Assembly: GCA_004208945.1 (NCBI GenBank)
Contig: SGPE01000008.1
Span: 248,001 to 312,000, forward strand
Reading direction: 5' to 3'
From: Pseudoalteromonas sp. CO133X
GTDB lineage: Bacteria > Pseudomonadota > Gammaproteobacteria > Enterobacterales > Alteromonadaceae
Length of the DNA: 64,000 nt
Position numbers and translations under genes: made by a program. The notes beneath the pieces are model-generated. The model was not told the origin of the DNA, ran no database searches, and saw nothing but the letters and a program-made list of their open reading frames with translations. Positions 1 to 8,680 of this stretch are shown in pieces (the stretch's first letter is position 1; the number at the start of each line of letters is the position of its first letter).

Positions 1-303
1 GCAATTATCGACAGCGGCGTGATTGTTGAAAACACCACGATTAAAGCGTTACTTGCCAAACTTGATAAAGAAACCTTTGTACTTGATTTAAAGCAGCCTG
101 TGCAGCCAATTAGCATTGAAGGCTACAACTACACACAGACTGATGATCATACTTTAGAAGTTGAAGTGGCAAAGTCTCAGGGCTTAAATCAGGTATTTAG
201 TGCGCTGACTGAGCAAGGTAACACAGTGCTTAGTATGCGAAATAAAGCAAACCGTTTAGAAGAGCTGTTTGTTGGATTATTAGAACAGGGGCGAGGCGAA
301 TAA
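1..303 (+). CDS. ABC transporter ATP-binding protein, C-terminal part (5' partial)
   Basis: The frame is open from the first base of the window, so the gene starts upstream. The roughly 100 visible residues are the tail of an ABC ATPase: the segment AIIDSGVIVENTTIKAL matches the region after the switch histidine, where these ATPases carry a short tail with a regulatory-type fold. Walker and signature motifs lie outside the window. The stop codon shares its last A with the ATG of the permease gene (TAATG), so the two are translationally coupled. The pair resembles the YadG/YadH type of ABC-2 exporter; the substrate is unknown. Confidence 0.8.
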   Translation, partial: AIIDSGVIVENTTIKALLAKLDKETFVLDLKQPVQPISIEGYNYTQTDDHTLEVEVAKSQGLNQVFSALTEQGNTVLSMRNKANRLEELFVGLLEQGRGE

Positions 304-1070
304 TGTTTAAATATGGTGTAGCGCTAAAAAGTATTTGGATCAAAGAGTGTATTCGCTTTTTACGTATTTGGGTGCAAACATTAGTACCGCCTGCAATCAC
401 GATGAGCTTGTATTTTGTGATTTTTGGTAATCTGATCGGTTCTCGTATCGGTGATATGGGTGGCTTTACTTATATGGAGTTTATTGTACCGGGCCTGATT
501 ATGATGTCGGTGATCACCAACTCTTACTCGAATGTGGCCTCAAGCTTCTATTCAACTAAATTCCAAAAAAGCATAGAAGAGCTATTAGTTGCGCCAGTGC
601 CAAATTACATCATTGTACTTGGCTACATGGGCGGTGGTATGACGCGCGGTATGTTAGTTGGTTTGATTGTTACCTGTGTCTCTTTGTTGTTTGTAGATAT
701 TCAAATTCACAATATTTTTGTGATCATGGCAACGGTTATTTTAACGTCGGCAGTGTTTGCGTTAGGCGGGCTTATCAACGCAATTTATGCTAATAGCTTT
801 GATGATATTAGTATTATCCCAACCTTCATTTTAACGCCGCTGACTTATCTTGGTGGGGTGTTTTACTCTATCACTTTATTGCCAGAATTTTGGCAAGGCG
901 TATCGCAAGTAAACCCAATTATTTATATGGTAAATGCATTTCGGTATGGTTTCTTAGGTGTGTCTGATGTCGACTTATCGGTGGCATTTGGTGTACTTGG
1001 TTTATTTATTGTGGGTTTATTTACGTTAGCATTAACCCTTATTAAACGTGGTGTGGGGCTTAGACACTAA
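303..1070 (+). CDS. ABC-2 type transporter permease (YadH-like)
   Basis: This 255-residue integral membrane protein has about six hydrophobic segments, and the GGVFYSITLLPEFWQ region followed by NPIIYMVNAFRYG is typical of ABC-2 permeases. It would form the membrane half of the exporter whose ATPase ends at 303. It overlaps that gene by one base and overlaps the following methyltransferase gene by one base (TAATG), so all three appear to be one tightly coupled operon. Members of this family export drugs, lipids or polysaccharide precursors; nothing here fixes the substrate. Confidence 0.88.
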   Translation: MFKYGVALKSIWIKECIRFLRIWVQTLVPPAITMSLYFVIFGNLIGSRIGDMGGFTYMEFIVPGLIMMSVITNSYSNVASSFYSTKFQKSIEELLVAPVPNYIIVLGYMGGGMTRGMLVGLIVTCVSLLFVDIQIHNIFVIMATVILTSAVFALGGLINAIYANSFDDISIIPTFILTPLTYLGGVFYSITLLPEFWQGVSQVNPIIYMVNAFRYGFLGVSDVDLSVAFGVLGLFIVGLFTLALTLIKRGVGLRH

Positions 1071-1735
1071 TGACGGATGCAAATTCGAGAAGTATTGTAT
1101 CGAATCAACCTAGCTTACATGAAAAGCTAGATGAAATTGTTTTAAAACACCTAAGTGCTGAATTTAAAAAGCCGATTGCAGAGCATACGCAAGCGGCTTT
1201 TGATCAGGTAAATGAAAAGGTGCAGGCGTTTGCTGGGCCACTCATTCTTGATTCATGCTGTGGTGTAGGGGAAAGTACCGCTAACTTAGCAAAGCGTCAC
1301 CCAGATGCGTTAGTGATTGGCATTGATAAATCATCACACCGTTTGGATAAGCATGATATCGAGTACAAGCAAACCGATGCAGGCCAGTACATTTTAGTGC
1401 AAGCTGATTTAAACGACTTTTGGCGTTTAGCGGTGGCTGCTAACTGGCAGCCCACGCACCATTACTTGCTGTATCCAAACCCTTGGCCAAAAGCCAAACA
1501 CCTACAAAGGCGCTGGCATGGTGCTGCTATATTCCCATTTATTATTAAATTAGGTGGGCGTTTAGAGCTTAGAAGCAACTGGGATATTTACGTAAAGGAA
1601 TTTGCTCGCTCGCTTGAGCTTGCAGGGCATAAGTGCGATGTTGAGTTGTATGAAAGCGATACCGCTATTACACCATTTGAGCGTAAATATTGGGCCAGTG
1701 GCCAACAGAGTCATCGCTTAGTTATAAACCTATAA
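1070..1735 (+). CDS. TrmB-like SAM-dependent methyltransferase
   Basis: The 221-residue protein has a class I SAM-binding motif (LDSCCGVGESTANL, about residues 60-73) and a YPNPWPKAKHLQRRWHG segment. The latter corresponds to the conserved DPWPK-type motif of tRNA (guanine-46-N7) methyltransferases. The rest is divergent from housekeeping TrmB, so this could be a paralogue with another substrate. It is the last gene of an operon with the ABC-2 exporter, with a one-base overlap. The family assignment is good; the RNA substrate is inferred. Confidence 0.72.
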   Translation: MTDANSRSIVSNQPSLHEKLDEIVLKHLSAEFKKPIAEHTQAAFDQVNEKVQAFAGPLILDSCCGVGESTANLAKRHPDALVIGIDKSSHRLDKHDIEYKQTDAGQYILVQADLNDFWRLAVAANWQPTHHYLLYPNPWPKAKHLQRRWHGAAIFPFIIKLGGRLELRSNWDIYVKEFARSLELAGHKCDVELYESDTAITPFERKYWASGQQSHRLVINL

Positions 1736-1755
1736 CACGCACTGTGTCCTTGGCA

Positions 1756-3612
1756 TTATGACTGAGGCACATAAGGCGTGGGTGGCGCGAAGTGGTTTCC
1801 TTGCATTAGTGTTATACCTGCTTTGGAAAGTGCTTCAGCCACTTGCTCGCTCTCGACTTGTTCGGCAACGACATCAAGGTTAAGTTGTTTGGCGTACTTC
1901 ACTAAATGTTCAATAAACATATAGCTGTCATCATTGGTGTGTGCTTGGTTAACTAAGCCACGGTCTAGCTTTAGGCCATCAACTTCAAGCTTTAAGATAT
2001 TTGAGAGGTTTGAATATCCTGCACCAAATTCGTTAATCATAACCTGCGCACCTTTATTTTTAAGTAAGCTAATAAATGCTTTTACTTCACTAAAGTAGGC
2101 AATTGCTTCTGTTTCATGAAACTCAAAAATAATATTGTTGGGTTGTGGGTAGCGTCTTAACTGCTGTTCTAAAAACTCACTTAAGCTGGGATCCAGAATA
2201 TCTTGCGCTGTAATATTAATGCTCCAGCTAATTGAAGTTTTTCGAAATTGCTCAATACAGCGAGTAAACATGGTACGTGTTAGTAATCCGTCCATTCGAG
2301 AGCGTTTCAAAACAGTTAGAAAGTAGTCTGGTGTATAGATGCGTCCTTGTGCTGATGCCATTCTTGCTAAGCTTTCGTAATGAGTCACCTGCTGTGTTTG
2401 CGTATCATAAATGGGTTGGAAATAGGGGACGATACGATTGTTATCAAACGCTTCTTTTACTTTTTTAGCCAGCTTTACGTTGTATCTAAACTGTTCTTCT
2501 ACTTGTTTAAAGACATTCTCGTAACGAATAATACGTTGATTGTTTAATTTTGCTTGTTGAAGAGCTATATGTGCGTTTTCAATCAGCATTAGCTTATTAC
2601 CAGAGGCAATACCTGCATGCAAACTAACATAAATAAACGGCTCGTTAAGTACAGGGATTGATTGATTAAAGGCGTTAATCGTGTCATCAAAATCTTGCTC
2701 TGCACCGCGTGTATGTAACAGCGCTATTTTATTGGTAGCAAGACGAAATACCAGTGCTTCGTTGGGTAGGCGAGATTGAAAATAGCTCAATAAACTGGCC
2801 ATTACCTTGTCGCTTACTTCTGTACCATAAAAGCTACTAATATCCTCGACTTCATTAATCGTAACGACTGCAAGCTCCATACGGTGTTTGGTGCTTTTTT
2901 TAATGTAATATTCCAGCGCTACGTGATTAGCAAAGCCTGTACGGGCATCCGTAGAAAGAGAACGCTTAAGTTGTAAAAAATAAAGCCCTGCAATTAAGGC
3001 TGCAATAAAAAAGAAGAAGCACCCAGTGATAGTCGCGCGTGTTACGCTTTGTTGTAACTGTTGGTTTAGATCAGTAATTGTAATGTCGGCGCCAGTAAGA
3101 TAAGTATGGCCATTTTCATCGATGAAAGTAACAAAAATACTTTTAAAGTGCCCCCATTGATCTTTTGAAACTTCGAATACAGGCTCTGTAGAAAAAAAAG
3201 CGTCTTTATTTATCTTGGTTGCTTCGGTGTAGGGATCCATAAACTGCGTGATGCGGCCGCCGTTTTGATCTTTTTGGGTATAACTCGATGCGCTAAAAAA
3301 AACGGTATCGTCACGTAGTACCATAGAATAAACATACGCTAAGTCCATTTGCTTGGCGTATTCTGAGAGCGCTCTCATTTTTTGCTTATAAACAGCCGAA
3401 GAAATCGGTATGCCGGCGTTGACTTGATTGTGATAATCCTTGCCTAAAATATGGTTAACACTTACAGCCGCATTGAGAAGCTTTGAATCAATACCAGCCA
3501 TTATTTCACTACGAGCGGTTTCATAGGTGTAGTAGATGTAACCAAATAAGCTGATAAAAAAAGTGGCAAATCCATAAAGCAGCCAACCGGTCTTTTGCAT
3601 TCCTTTGGACAT
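1756..3612 (-). CDS. membrane-anchored GGDEF/EAL protein with degenerate active sites
   Basis: An ATG start at 3612 is preferred because AAGGA lies six bases upstream; a 15-residue longer frame reaches 3657. The 618-residue protein has a TM helix at about 7-27, a periplasmic sensor region, a second TM helix near 200-220, a GGDEF-like domain and an EAL domain. The GGDEF signature is replaced by LATNKIAL, so cyclase activity is not expected. In the EAL domain the ExLxR motif survives (ESLAR), but the DDFGTG loop reads NEFGAG, losing both metal-binding aspartates. It is therefore more likely a c-di-GMP sensor or a scaffold than a strong phosphodiesterase. It is convergent with the methyltransferase gene. 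Confidence 0.85.
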   Translation of the reverse strand: MSKGMQKTGWLLYGFATFFISLFGYIYYTYETARSEIMAGIDSKLLNAAVSVNHILGKDYHNQVNAGIPISSAVYKQKMRALSEYAKQMDLAYVYSMVLRDDTVFFSASSYTQKDQNGGRITQFMDPYTEATKINKDAFFSTEPVFEVSKDQWGHFKSIFVTFIDENGHTYLTGADITITDLNQQLQQSVTRATITGCFFFFIAALIAGLYFLQLKRSLSTDARTGFANHVALEYYIKKSTKHRMELAVVTINEVEDISSFYGTEVSDKVMASLLSYFQSRLPNEALVFRLATNKIALLHTRGAEQDFDDTINAFNQSIPVLNEPFIYVSLHAGIASGNKLMLIENAHIALQQAKLNNQRIIRYENVFKQVEEQFRYNVKLAKKVKEAFDNNRIVPYFQPIYDTQTQQVTHYESLARMASAQGRIYTPDYFLTVLKRSRMDGLLTRTMFTRCIEQFRKTSISWSINITAQDILDPSLSEFLEQQLRRYPQPNNIIFEFHETEAIAYFSEVKAFISLLKNKGAQVMINEFGAGYSNLSNILKLEVDGLKLDRGLVNQAHTNDDSYMFIEHLVKYAKQLNLDVVAEQVESEQVAEALSKAGITLMQGNHFAPPTPYVPQS

Positions 3613-3847
3613 AATTATTCCTTTATCAGTGGTGTAATGATTATACTTAAAAAACAACTGGCTGATAGTAGAAAATTAGCGCAAATTTCATTGATACATC
3701 ATTTTTTTGTCATCGAATCTGTGGCTTTTTAGCTTTAAACGAGACATTTTTGTGATATTCCAGTAAAGTTAGCCAATTTCGTAGCAACAGTGCCGCTAAA
3801 ACTCAGACCTTAATGTTCCTGCATTGGGTTCATTTTAGCTGCTTATA

Positions 3848-5488
3848 ATGGGTATTAAGATGGATCAAAAGCGTTGTGCCGTCGCCTCTAAAGAAAGTTT
3901 GATTCGTATTTTTACGGTGCCTGAAGCACCGGACTCAACGTTGAGTAGAATAGAATCAGAGATTTCAAGCAATCTTGCAGGATTCTTAAATGAGAATATT
4001 GCGGCAATTGAAAAGCCATTGCATGAGATAGAAAAAGATTTTCAGTCGGCAAATATCCCAGAAGAGCCCACTTTTGTCTCTGACTACGCGCAAGACATTA
4101 TGGAGCAGTTAGTTGCACACTCAGTTCACACAGCTGCACCAAGCTTTATTGGTCACATGACATCCGCTTTGCCACATTTTGTGTTACCGCTATCAAAATT
4201 GATGGTGGGTCTAAACCAAAACCTAGTAAAGATAGAAACGTCAAAAGCATTTACGCCATTAGAACGACAAGTTTTAGGGATGATGCACCATTTAGCGTAT
4301 GGTGAAGAGGATGCGTTTTATAATAAGTGGATGCATAGCGCAAAAACATCTCTAGGGGCGTTTTGTTCTGGGGGAACCGTTGCCAATATTACCGCCTTAT
4401 GGATTGCCCGTAACCGTTTATTAAAAGCCGATGGCGACTATAAAGGCATTGCAGCACAAGGTTTAATTGCTGGCATGCTGCACTATGGCTATAAAGGACT
4501 TGCTGTACTCGTTTCAGAGCGAGGCCACTATTCGCTTGGTAAAACGGTTGATTTACTTGGCATTGGGCGCGATAACATTGTTGCTATTAAAACAGGTGAA
4601 AACAACAAGGTTGATGTTCAAGCCATGCGTGAAAAAGCCCATGAACTTGAAGCATCTGGCATTAAAGTTATGGCGCTAGTTGGGGTTGCTGGAACGACTG
4701 AAACCGGCAGTATAGACCCACTTAACGAAATGGCCGATTTAAGCGAAGAGCTTGGCTGTCATTTTCACGTTGATGCGGCATGGGGCGGGGCAACTTTATT
4801 ATCTAAAAATTACCGTCATTTATTAAGTGGCATCGAACGCGCTGATTCAATCACCATTGATGCCCATAAGCAAATGTATGTGCCAATGGGCGCAGGCCTT
4901 GTGTTATTTAAAGACCCTGCTGCCACAGATGCAATAGAGCACCATGCGGAATATATTCTTCGTAAAGGCTCTAAAGATTTAGGCAGTCATACTTTAGAGG
5001 GCAGTCGCCCAGGTATGGCAATGTTAGTGCATGCTTGCTTACGTGTTATTGGCCGTAAAGGCTACGAAATGTTGATTGACCGTAGTATTGTCAAAGCTCG
5101 TACTTTCGCCGACATGATTAAGCAGGATGAAGACTTTGAATTAATCTCAGAGCCTGAGCTTTGCCTATTAACCTATCGCTACGTACCAAAAGAAATCCAA
5201 GCTAAGCTTAAAGATGCTGACGAAGAAACTAAATTAGATATTTACGCTTCGTTGAATCGTTTTACCGCAAGTATGCAAAAACGTCAGCGTGAAGCAGGAC
5301 GCTCTTTTGTATCGCGTACACGTTTAACACCTGCAAAATATGACCATCAACCAACGGTTGTGTTTAGGGTTGTATTAGCTAATCCATTAACTTCTAAAAC
5401 AATTCTCAAAGATATTTTAGCGGAGCAAAAAGCCCTAGCGAAAACCGATCCTGTTTTTAAAAAGTACTTAAGTAAATATATGGATTAG
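3848..5488 (+). CDS. panP: pyridoxal-dependent aspartate 1-decarboxylase PanP
   Basis: This 546-residue protein is a group II PLP decarboxylase of the glutamate decarboxylase fold. The PLP lysine is in IDAHKQMY (K341) and the HVDAAWGG segment carries the cofactor-binding Asp. Overall it matches the PanP subgroup, which makes beta-alanine from aspartate for pantothenate and CoA synthesis in marine gammaproteobacteria that lack pyruvoyl PanD. A second ATG at 3860 is an alternative start, and neither has a strong ribosome binding site. panE and coaD, also in CoA synthesis, lie elsewhere in the window. A hairpin terminator follows at 5501. Confidence 0.87.
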   Translation: MGIKMDQKRCAVASKESLIRIFTVPEAPDSTLSRIESEISSNLAGFLNENIAAIEKPLHEIEKDFQSANIPEEPTFVSDYAQDIMEQLVAHSVHTAAPSFIGHMTSALPHFVLPLSKLMVGLNQNLVKIETSKAFTPLERQVLGMMHHLAYGEEDAFYNKWMHSAKTSLGAFCSGGTVANITALWIARNRLLKADGDYKGIAAQGLIAGMLHYGYKGLAVLVSERGHYSLGKTVDLLGIGRDNIVAIKTGENNKVDVQAMREKAHELEASGIKVMALVGVAGTTETGSIDPLNEMADLSEELGCHFHVDAAWGGATLLSKNYRHLLSGIERADSITIDAHKQMYVPMGAGLVLFKDPAATDAIEHHAEYILRKGSKDLGSHTLEGSRPGMAMLVHACLRVIGRKGYEMLIDRSIVKARTFADMIKQDEDFELISEPELCLLTYRYVPKEIQAKLKDADEETKLDIYASLNRFTASMQKRQREAGRSFVSRTRLTPAKYDHQPTVVFRVVLANPLTSKTILKDILAEQKALAKTDPVFKKYLSKYMD

Positions 5489-5500
5489 AGAGTGAATTAG

Positions 5501-5526
5501 AAAAGGGAGCATCAAGCTCCCTTTTT
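5501..5526 (+). terminator. bidirectional intrinsic terminator between panP and argE
   Basis: AAAAGGGAGC (5501-5510) pairs perfectly with GCTCCCTTTT (5516-5525) around an ATCAA loop, with A and T tracts on both sides. It can stop both converging genes and overlaps the argE stop codon. Confidence 0.88.
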
Positions 5527-6679
5527 ACTCATTACGAAAGCAACTTGCTTTAATCATTTTGCTGATGATTTCTTGTGAAGGTTTGATTTTTTCCATTGCT
5601 AAAAACTCATCGGGCTGGTGGGCTTGATTTATTGAGCCTGGCCCCATGACAATTGTTTCACAGCCAAGCTGTTGAATAAACGGTGCTTCAGTGCAGTAAT
5701 TTACTGCAACGGCAGGTTGACCTGATACTTGTTCGGCAAGTTTAACAAGCGCAGTATCTGTACTGCCACTAAATGCTGGAATAGGCTCGTGTAAGTCAAT
5801 AACACTCACCGCATTAGGGTGGTGGGCATTAATTTCTTCAGCAGCAGTTAGCAAAATCGCTTGCAGTTCTTGCACACTTAAACCTGGTAAAGGTCGCATA
5901 TCTATGTGCATTTCACAGCAGCCGCAAATACGGTTTGCATTATCGCCACCATGAATATGGCCAAGGTTTAAAGTCGGGTACGGGATTTGAAAATGTTCAA
6001 TTGAATATTTATTCTTTAATTCTTCTTTAATGATTAACAATTTTGCAATCATTTTATGCATTACTTCAATGGCGTTTAAACCACGTTCTGGATCTGAGCT
6101 ATGACCTGAGCGACCAATCACACGAATCGCAGTGCTCATGTGGCCTTTGTGAGTGAACACTGGGGTCATATCTGTTGGCTCACCTATAATACAGCGTGCC
6201 GGTTTTAAATTAGGATGACGACAAATTTGTTGCGCACCTGCCATCGTGGTTTCTTCATCAGCAGTGGCTAGGATCAATAGTGGCTCTGTTTGCTTCGTTG
6301 CATCAAGCTCGCTAATTGCCTGCAATACAAAGGCAAAAAAGCCTTTCATATCAATACTGCCTAAGCCATAAAGTTTGTTGTCATGCTCACTGAGTTGAAA
6401 GGGGTTATAGTTCCAGCGGCTATCATCAAAAGGCACCGTGTCGGTATGACCCGCAAGCATTAAACCGCCATCTCCCTCACCACGCTTCGCTAATAAGTTA
6501 TAGCGGCCTTTACCGTTTTCGAGCTCTGTTATTTCACATGTAAAACCAAGGCTTTCGCACCAAGTAGCGAGCAAGGTGATCACCTCTTTATTGCTCATGC
6601 ACAGAGAGTCTTCAATCGAACTGATTGAGGGGGCAGCAATTAGCTGCTGATACATAGATAAAAAAGAGGGAAATGACAT
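5525..6679 (-). CDS. argE: acetylornithine deacetylase ArgE
   Basis: ArgE removes the acetyl group from N-acetylornithine in the linear arginine pathway. The metallopeptidase M20 signature is clear: AGHTDTVPF supplies the metal-binding His, GSIDMKG the bridging Asp, ADEETTMAG the catalytic Glu pair and GSINQAHQPDE the C-terminal His. The ATG at 6679 gives 384 residues, matching the family, with GGA about eight bases upstream; a TTG four codons upstream is less likely. It is divergent from argCBFGH and shares the operator region at 6680-6901. Confidence 0.94.
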   Translation of the reverse strand: MSFPSFLSMYQQLIAAPSISSIEDSLCMSNKEVITLLATWCESLGFTCEITELENGKGRYNLLAKRGEGDGGLMLAGHTDTVPFDDSRWNYNPFQLSEHDNKLYGLGSIDMKGFFAFVLQAISELDATKQTEPLLILATADEETTMAGAQQICRHPNLKPARCIIGEPTDMTPVFTHKGHMSTAIRVIGRSGHSSDPERGLNAIEVMHKMIAKLLIIKEELKNKYSIEHFQIPYPTLNLGHIHGGDNANRICGCCEMHIDMRPLPGLSVQELQAILLTAAEEINAHHPNAVSVIDLHEPIPAFSGSTDTALVKLAEQVSGQPAVAVNYCTEAPFIQQLGCETIVMGPGSINQAHQPDEFLAMEKIKPSQEIISKMIKASCFRNE

Positions 6680-6710
6680 AAAAAAATCCAAAAATAATTA
6701 TTCAATCTAA

Positions 6711-6754
6711 TTGCATAACAATATAAAAGTATTTATGATGAATATCAATTCACT
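6711..6754 (+). promoter_or_regulatory. argC promoter overlapped by an ARG box
   Basis: TTGCAT (6711-6716) is followed 17 bases later by TATGAT (6734-6739), a plausible sigma-70 promoter for argCBFGH. Overlapping the -10 element and the predicted start point is TGAAT-ATCA-ATTCA (6739-6752), a perfect palindrome of ArgR half-sites. A weaker half-matched box ending in ATTCA lies at 6691-6704 toward argE. Repression of both divergent units by ArgR with arginine is the expected control. Confidence 0.75.
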
Positions 6755-6901
6755 TTTTAAGCATAAATATATTTTAAAGCGGCACTATGAACACAAAACG
6801 ACGATAACCTGATTTCATTACTTTAGACAGTGTTTTTATTCGCAATTAGGCGAGTAATTTTAGGCGTATCGATAAATAGATTTAATAGGTAAAAGTAAGC
6901 A

Positions 6902-7912
6902 ATGAAAGTAGTGATTATTGGCGCAAGTGGTTATAGCGGCGCAGAGCTAGCAAGTTTAGTTGCAAAGCATCCAAAACTGACTCTACAAGCGTGTTATGTG
7001 TCTGAAGGAAGCTTAGATAAAAATAAATTATTAAGCGATTTATACCCCGAGCACTTAGGCTTGTTAGCGTACCCGCTGCAACCGCTAACAGCTGAGGCTT
7101 TTCAGGAAATAAATAACACTGCTGATTATGTGTGTCTATGTACTGATCACAAAGTGAGTGTTGATCTTGCGCCACAATTTTTAGCCATGGGCAAAAAAGT
7201 TTTCGATTTATCGGGCGGCTTCCGTTTAGCTGGGAATGAGGATTACCTAACTTATTATGGTTTCGCGCATGAACATCCTGAGCTTTTAGAGCAAGCGGCT
7301 TATGGTTTAGCTGAATGGAATAGCGATGCGATTAGTAAAGCAAACCTTGTTGCCGTAGCAGGTTGTTACCCAACAGCTGCACTTAATTCTTTAAAGCCAC
7401 TTAAAGAAGCGGGTTTATTAGCTGAGCAAACCATCATTGTTAATGCTGTCTCTGGCGTAACCGGTGCGGGTAGAAAGGCCAGTGTGAATACGCATTTTTG
7501 TGAAGTGTCACTTGCCCCTTATGGCTTATTTAACCACAGACACACGCCTGAAATTGAGCAGCACCTTGGTCACCCTGTGTTATTTACCCCGCATTTAGGT
7601 AATTTCCCTCGCGGAATTTTAGAAACTATTTATGTGCAATTAAAGCCTGGTGTGACAGCAGAGCAAGTGAGTGCGGCATATCAAGTGCTAGCGAATGAGC
7701 CCTTAATTCGTTTACTCGGAAATAAAATTCCAAGCATCAAAGGCGTGGCTAAACAACCATTTGTTGATATTGCATGGCAACAAAAAGGTGAGCAACTGAT
7801 TGTTATGTCGGCCATTGATAACTTATTAAAAGGGGCCGCAGGGCAAGCATTGCAATGTATTAATTTAGCGATGGGACTTCCTCATCATACCGGATTAGTA
7901 GGAGCGTTATGA
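6902..7912 (+). CDS. argC: N-acetyl-gamma-glutamyl-phosphate reductase ArgC
   Basis: ArgC reduces N-acetylglutamyl phosphate to the semialdehyde with NADPH. The 336-residue protein begins with the dinucleotide-binding GASGYSGAEL motif, and the catalytic Cys155 is in VAGCYPTA. It is the first gene of argCBFGH, with a leader of about 150 bases after the predicted start point. Its stop codon overlaps the argB start (ATGA at 7909-7912), indicating translational coupling. Confidence 0.96.
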   Translation: MKVVIIGASGYSGAELASLVAKHPKLTLQACYVSEGSLDKNKLLSDLYPEHLGLLAYPLQPLTAEAFQEINNTADYVCLCTDHKVSVDLAPQFLAMGKKVFDLSGGFRLAGNEDYLTYYGFAHEHPELLEQAAYGLAEWNSDAISKANLVAVAGCYPTAALNSLKPLKEAGLLAEQTIIVNAVSGVTGAGRKASVNTHFCEVSLAPYGLFNHRHTPEIEQHLGHPVLFTPHLGNFPRGILETIYVQLKPGVTAEQVSAAYQVLANEPLIRLLGNKIPSIKGVAKQPFVDIAWQQKGEQLIVMSAIDNLLKGAAGQALQCINLAMGLPHHTGLVGAL

Positions 7913-8673
7913 TGAAAACATGGGTAATTAAAATAGGCGGTGCAGTATTAAATACAGCCGATGCCGCAAAAGCTTTATTTGACGTTCTTGTATCACAGCA
8001 ACAGGCCAACTTTGTGATTGTTCATGGTGGTGGTGCATTAGTTGATGCATGGCTTAAAGACGCTGGGTTTGCTAGTGCGAAGCACCAAGGTTTACGTATC
8101 AGTCCAAAAGAACAAATGCCTTATATTGTTGGGGCACTGGCAGGCTGTGCGAATAAACAGCTAATGAGCCAAGCAATTGTTTCAGGGCACAAGCCTGTGG
8201 GGATGAGTCTCTATGAAGCGGGCGTTGTGGTTAAGCAAAAATTAAAAGCACTTGGGCAAGTTGGACAATGCGCTGATAGCACCGACAGTATTTTACCAAG
8301 TTTAATTGCGCAAGGCCGCTTACCCTTAGTGAGCTCTATTGGCTTTGGTGAAGATGGACTTTGGTACAACGTTAATGCCGATGAAGCAGCAGCAGCGATT
8401 GCAAATGAACTTGATGCTGAACTTATTTTTATGACTGATGTAGAAGCGGTGCTTGATGCAAACAAACAACCGCTACATCAACTTAATACGCAGCAAATAG
8501 ATGCATTAATTCTTGAAGGAGTTATTCAGGGTGGGATGGAGGTCAAAGTTAAGACCAGCCTTCTTGCTGCCCAACATTTACGACGTGGTGTGTATATCTC
8601 AAGCTGGCTAAAGCCAGAAAACTTAGTCGCTTTATTACAAGGCGAGCACGTAGGAACGAAAATTACACCATAG
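7909..8673 (+). CDS. argB: acetylglutamate kinase ArgB
   Basis: ArgB phosphorylates N-acetylglutamate. The 254-residue amino-acid kinase has the KIGGAVL phosphate-binding start, the VHGGGALVD glycine loop, and IFMTDVEAVLD near the nucleotide site. Two ATGs are adjacent (7909 and 7912); the GGAG at 7901-7904 is better spaced for the second, though the first overlaps the argC stop. The length fits the arginine-insensitive ArgB of organisms using the linear pathway. Confidence 0.95.
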   Translation: MMKTWVIKIGGAVLNTADAAKALFDVLVSQQQANFVIVHGGGALVDAWLKDAGFASAKHQGLRISPKEQMPYIVGALAGCANKQLMSQAIVSGHKPVGMSLYEAGVVVKQKLKALGQVGQCADSTDSILPSLIAQGRLPLVSSIGFGEDGLWYNVNADEAAAAIANELDAELIFMTDVEAVLDANKQPLHQLNTQQIDALILEGVIQGGMEVKVKTSLLAAQHLRRGVYISSWLKPENLVALLQGEHVGTKITP

Positions 8674-8680
8674 GTATTAC

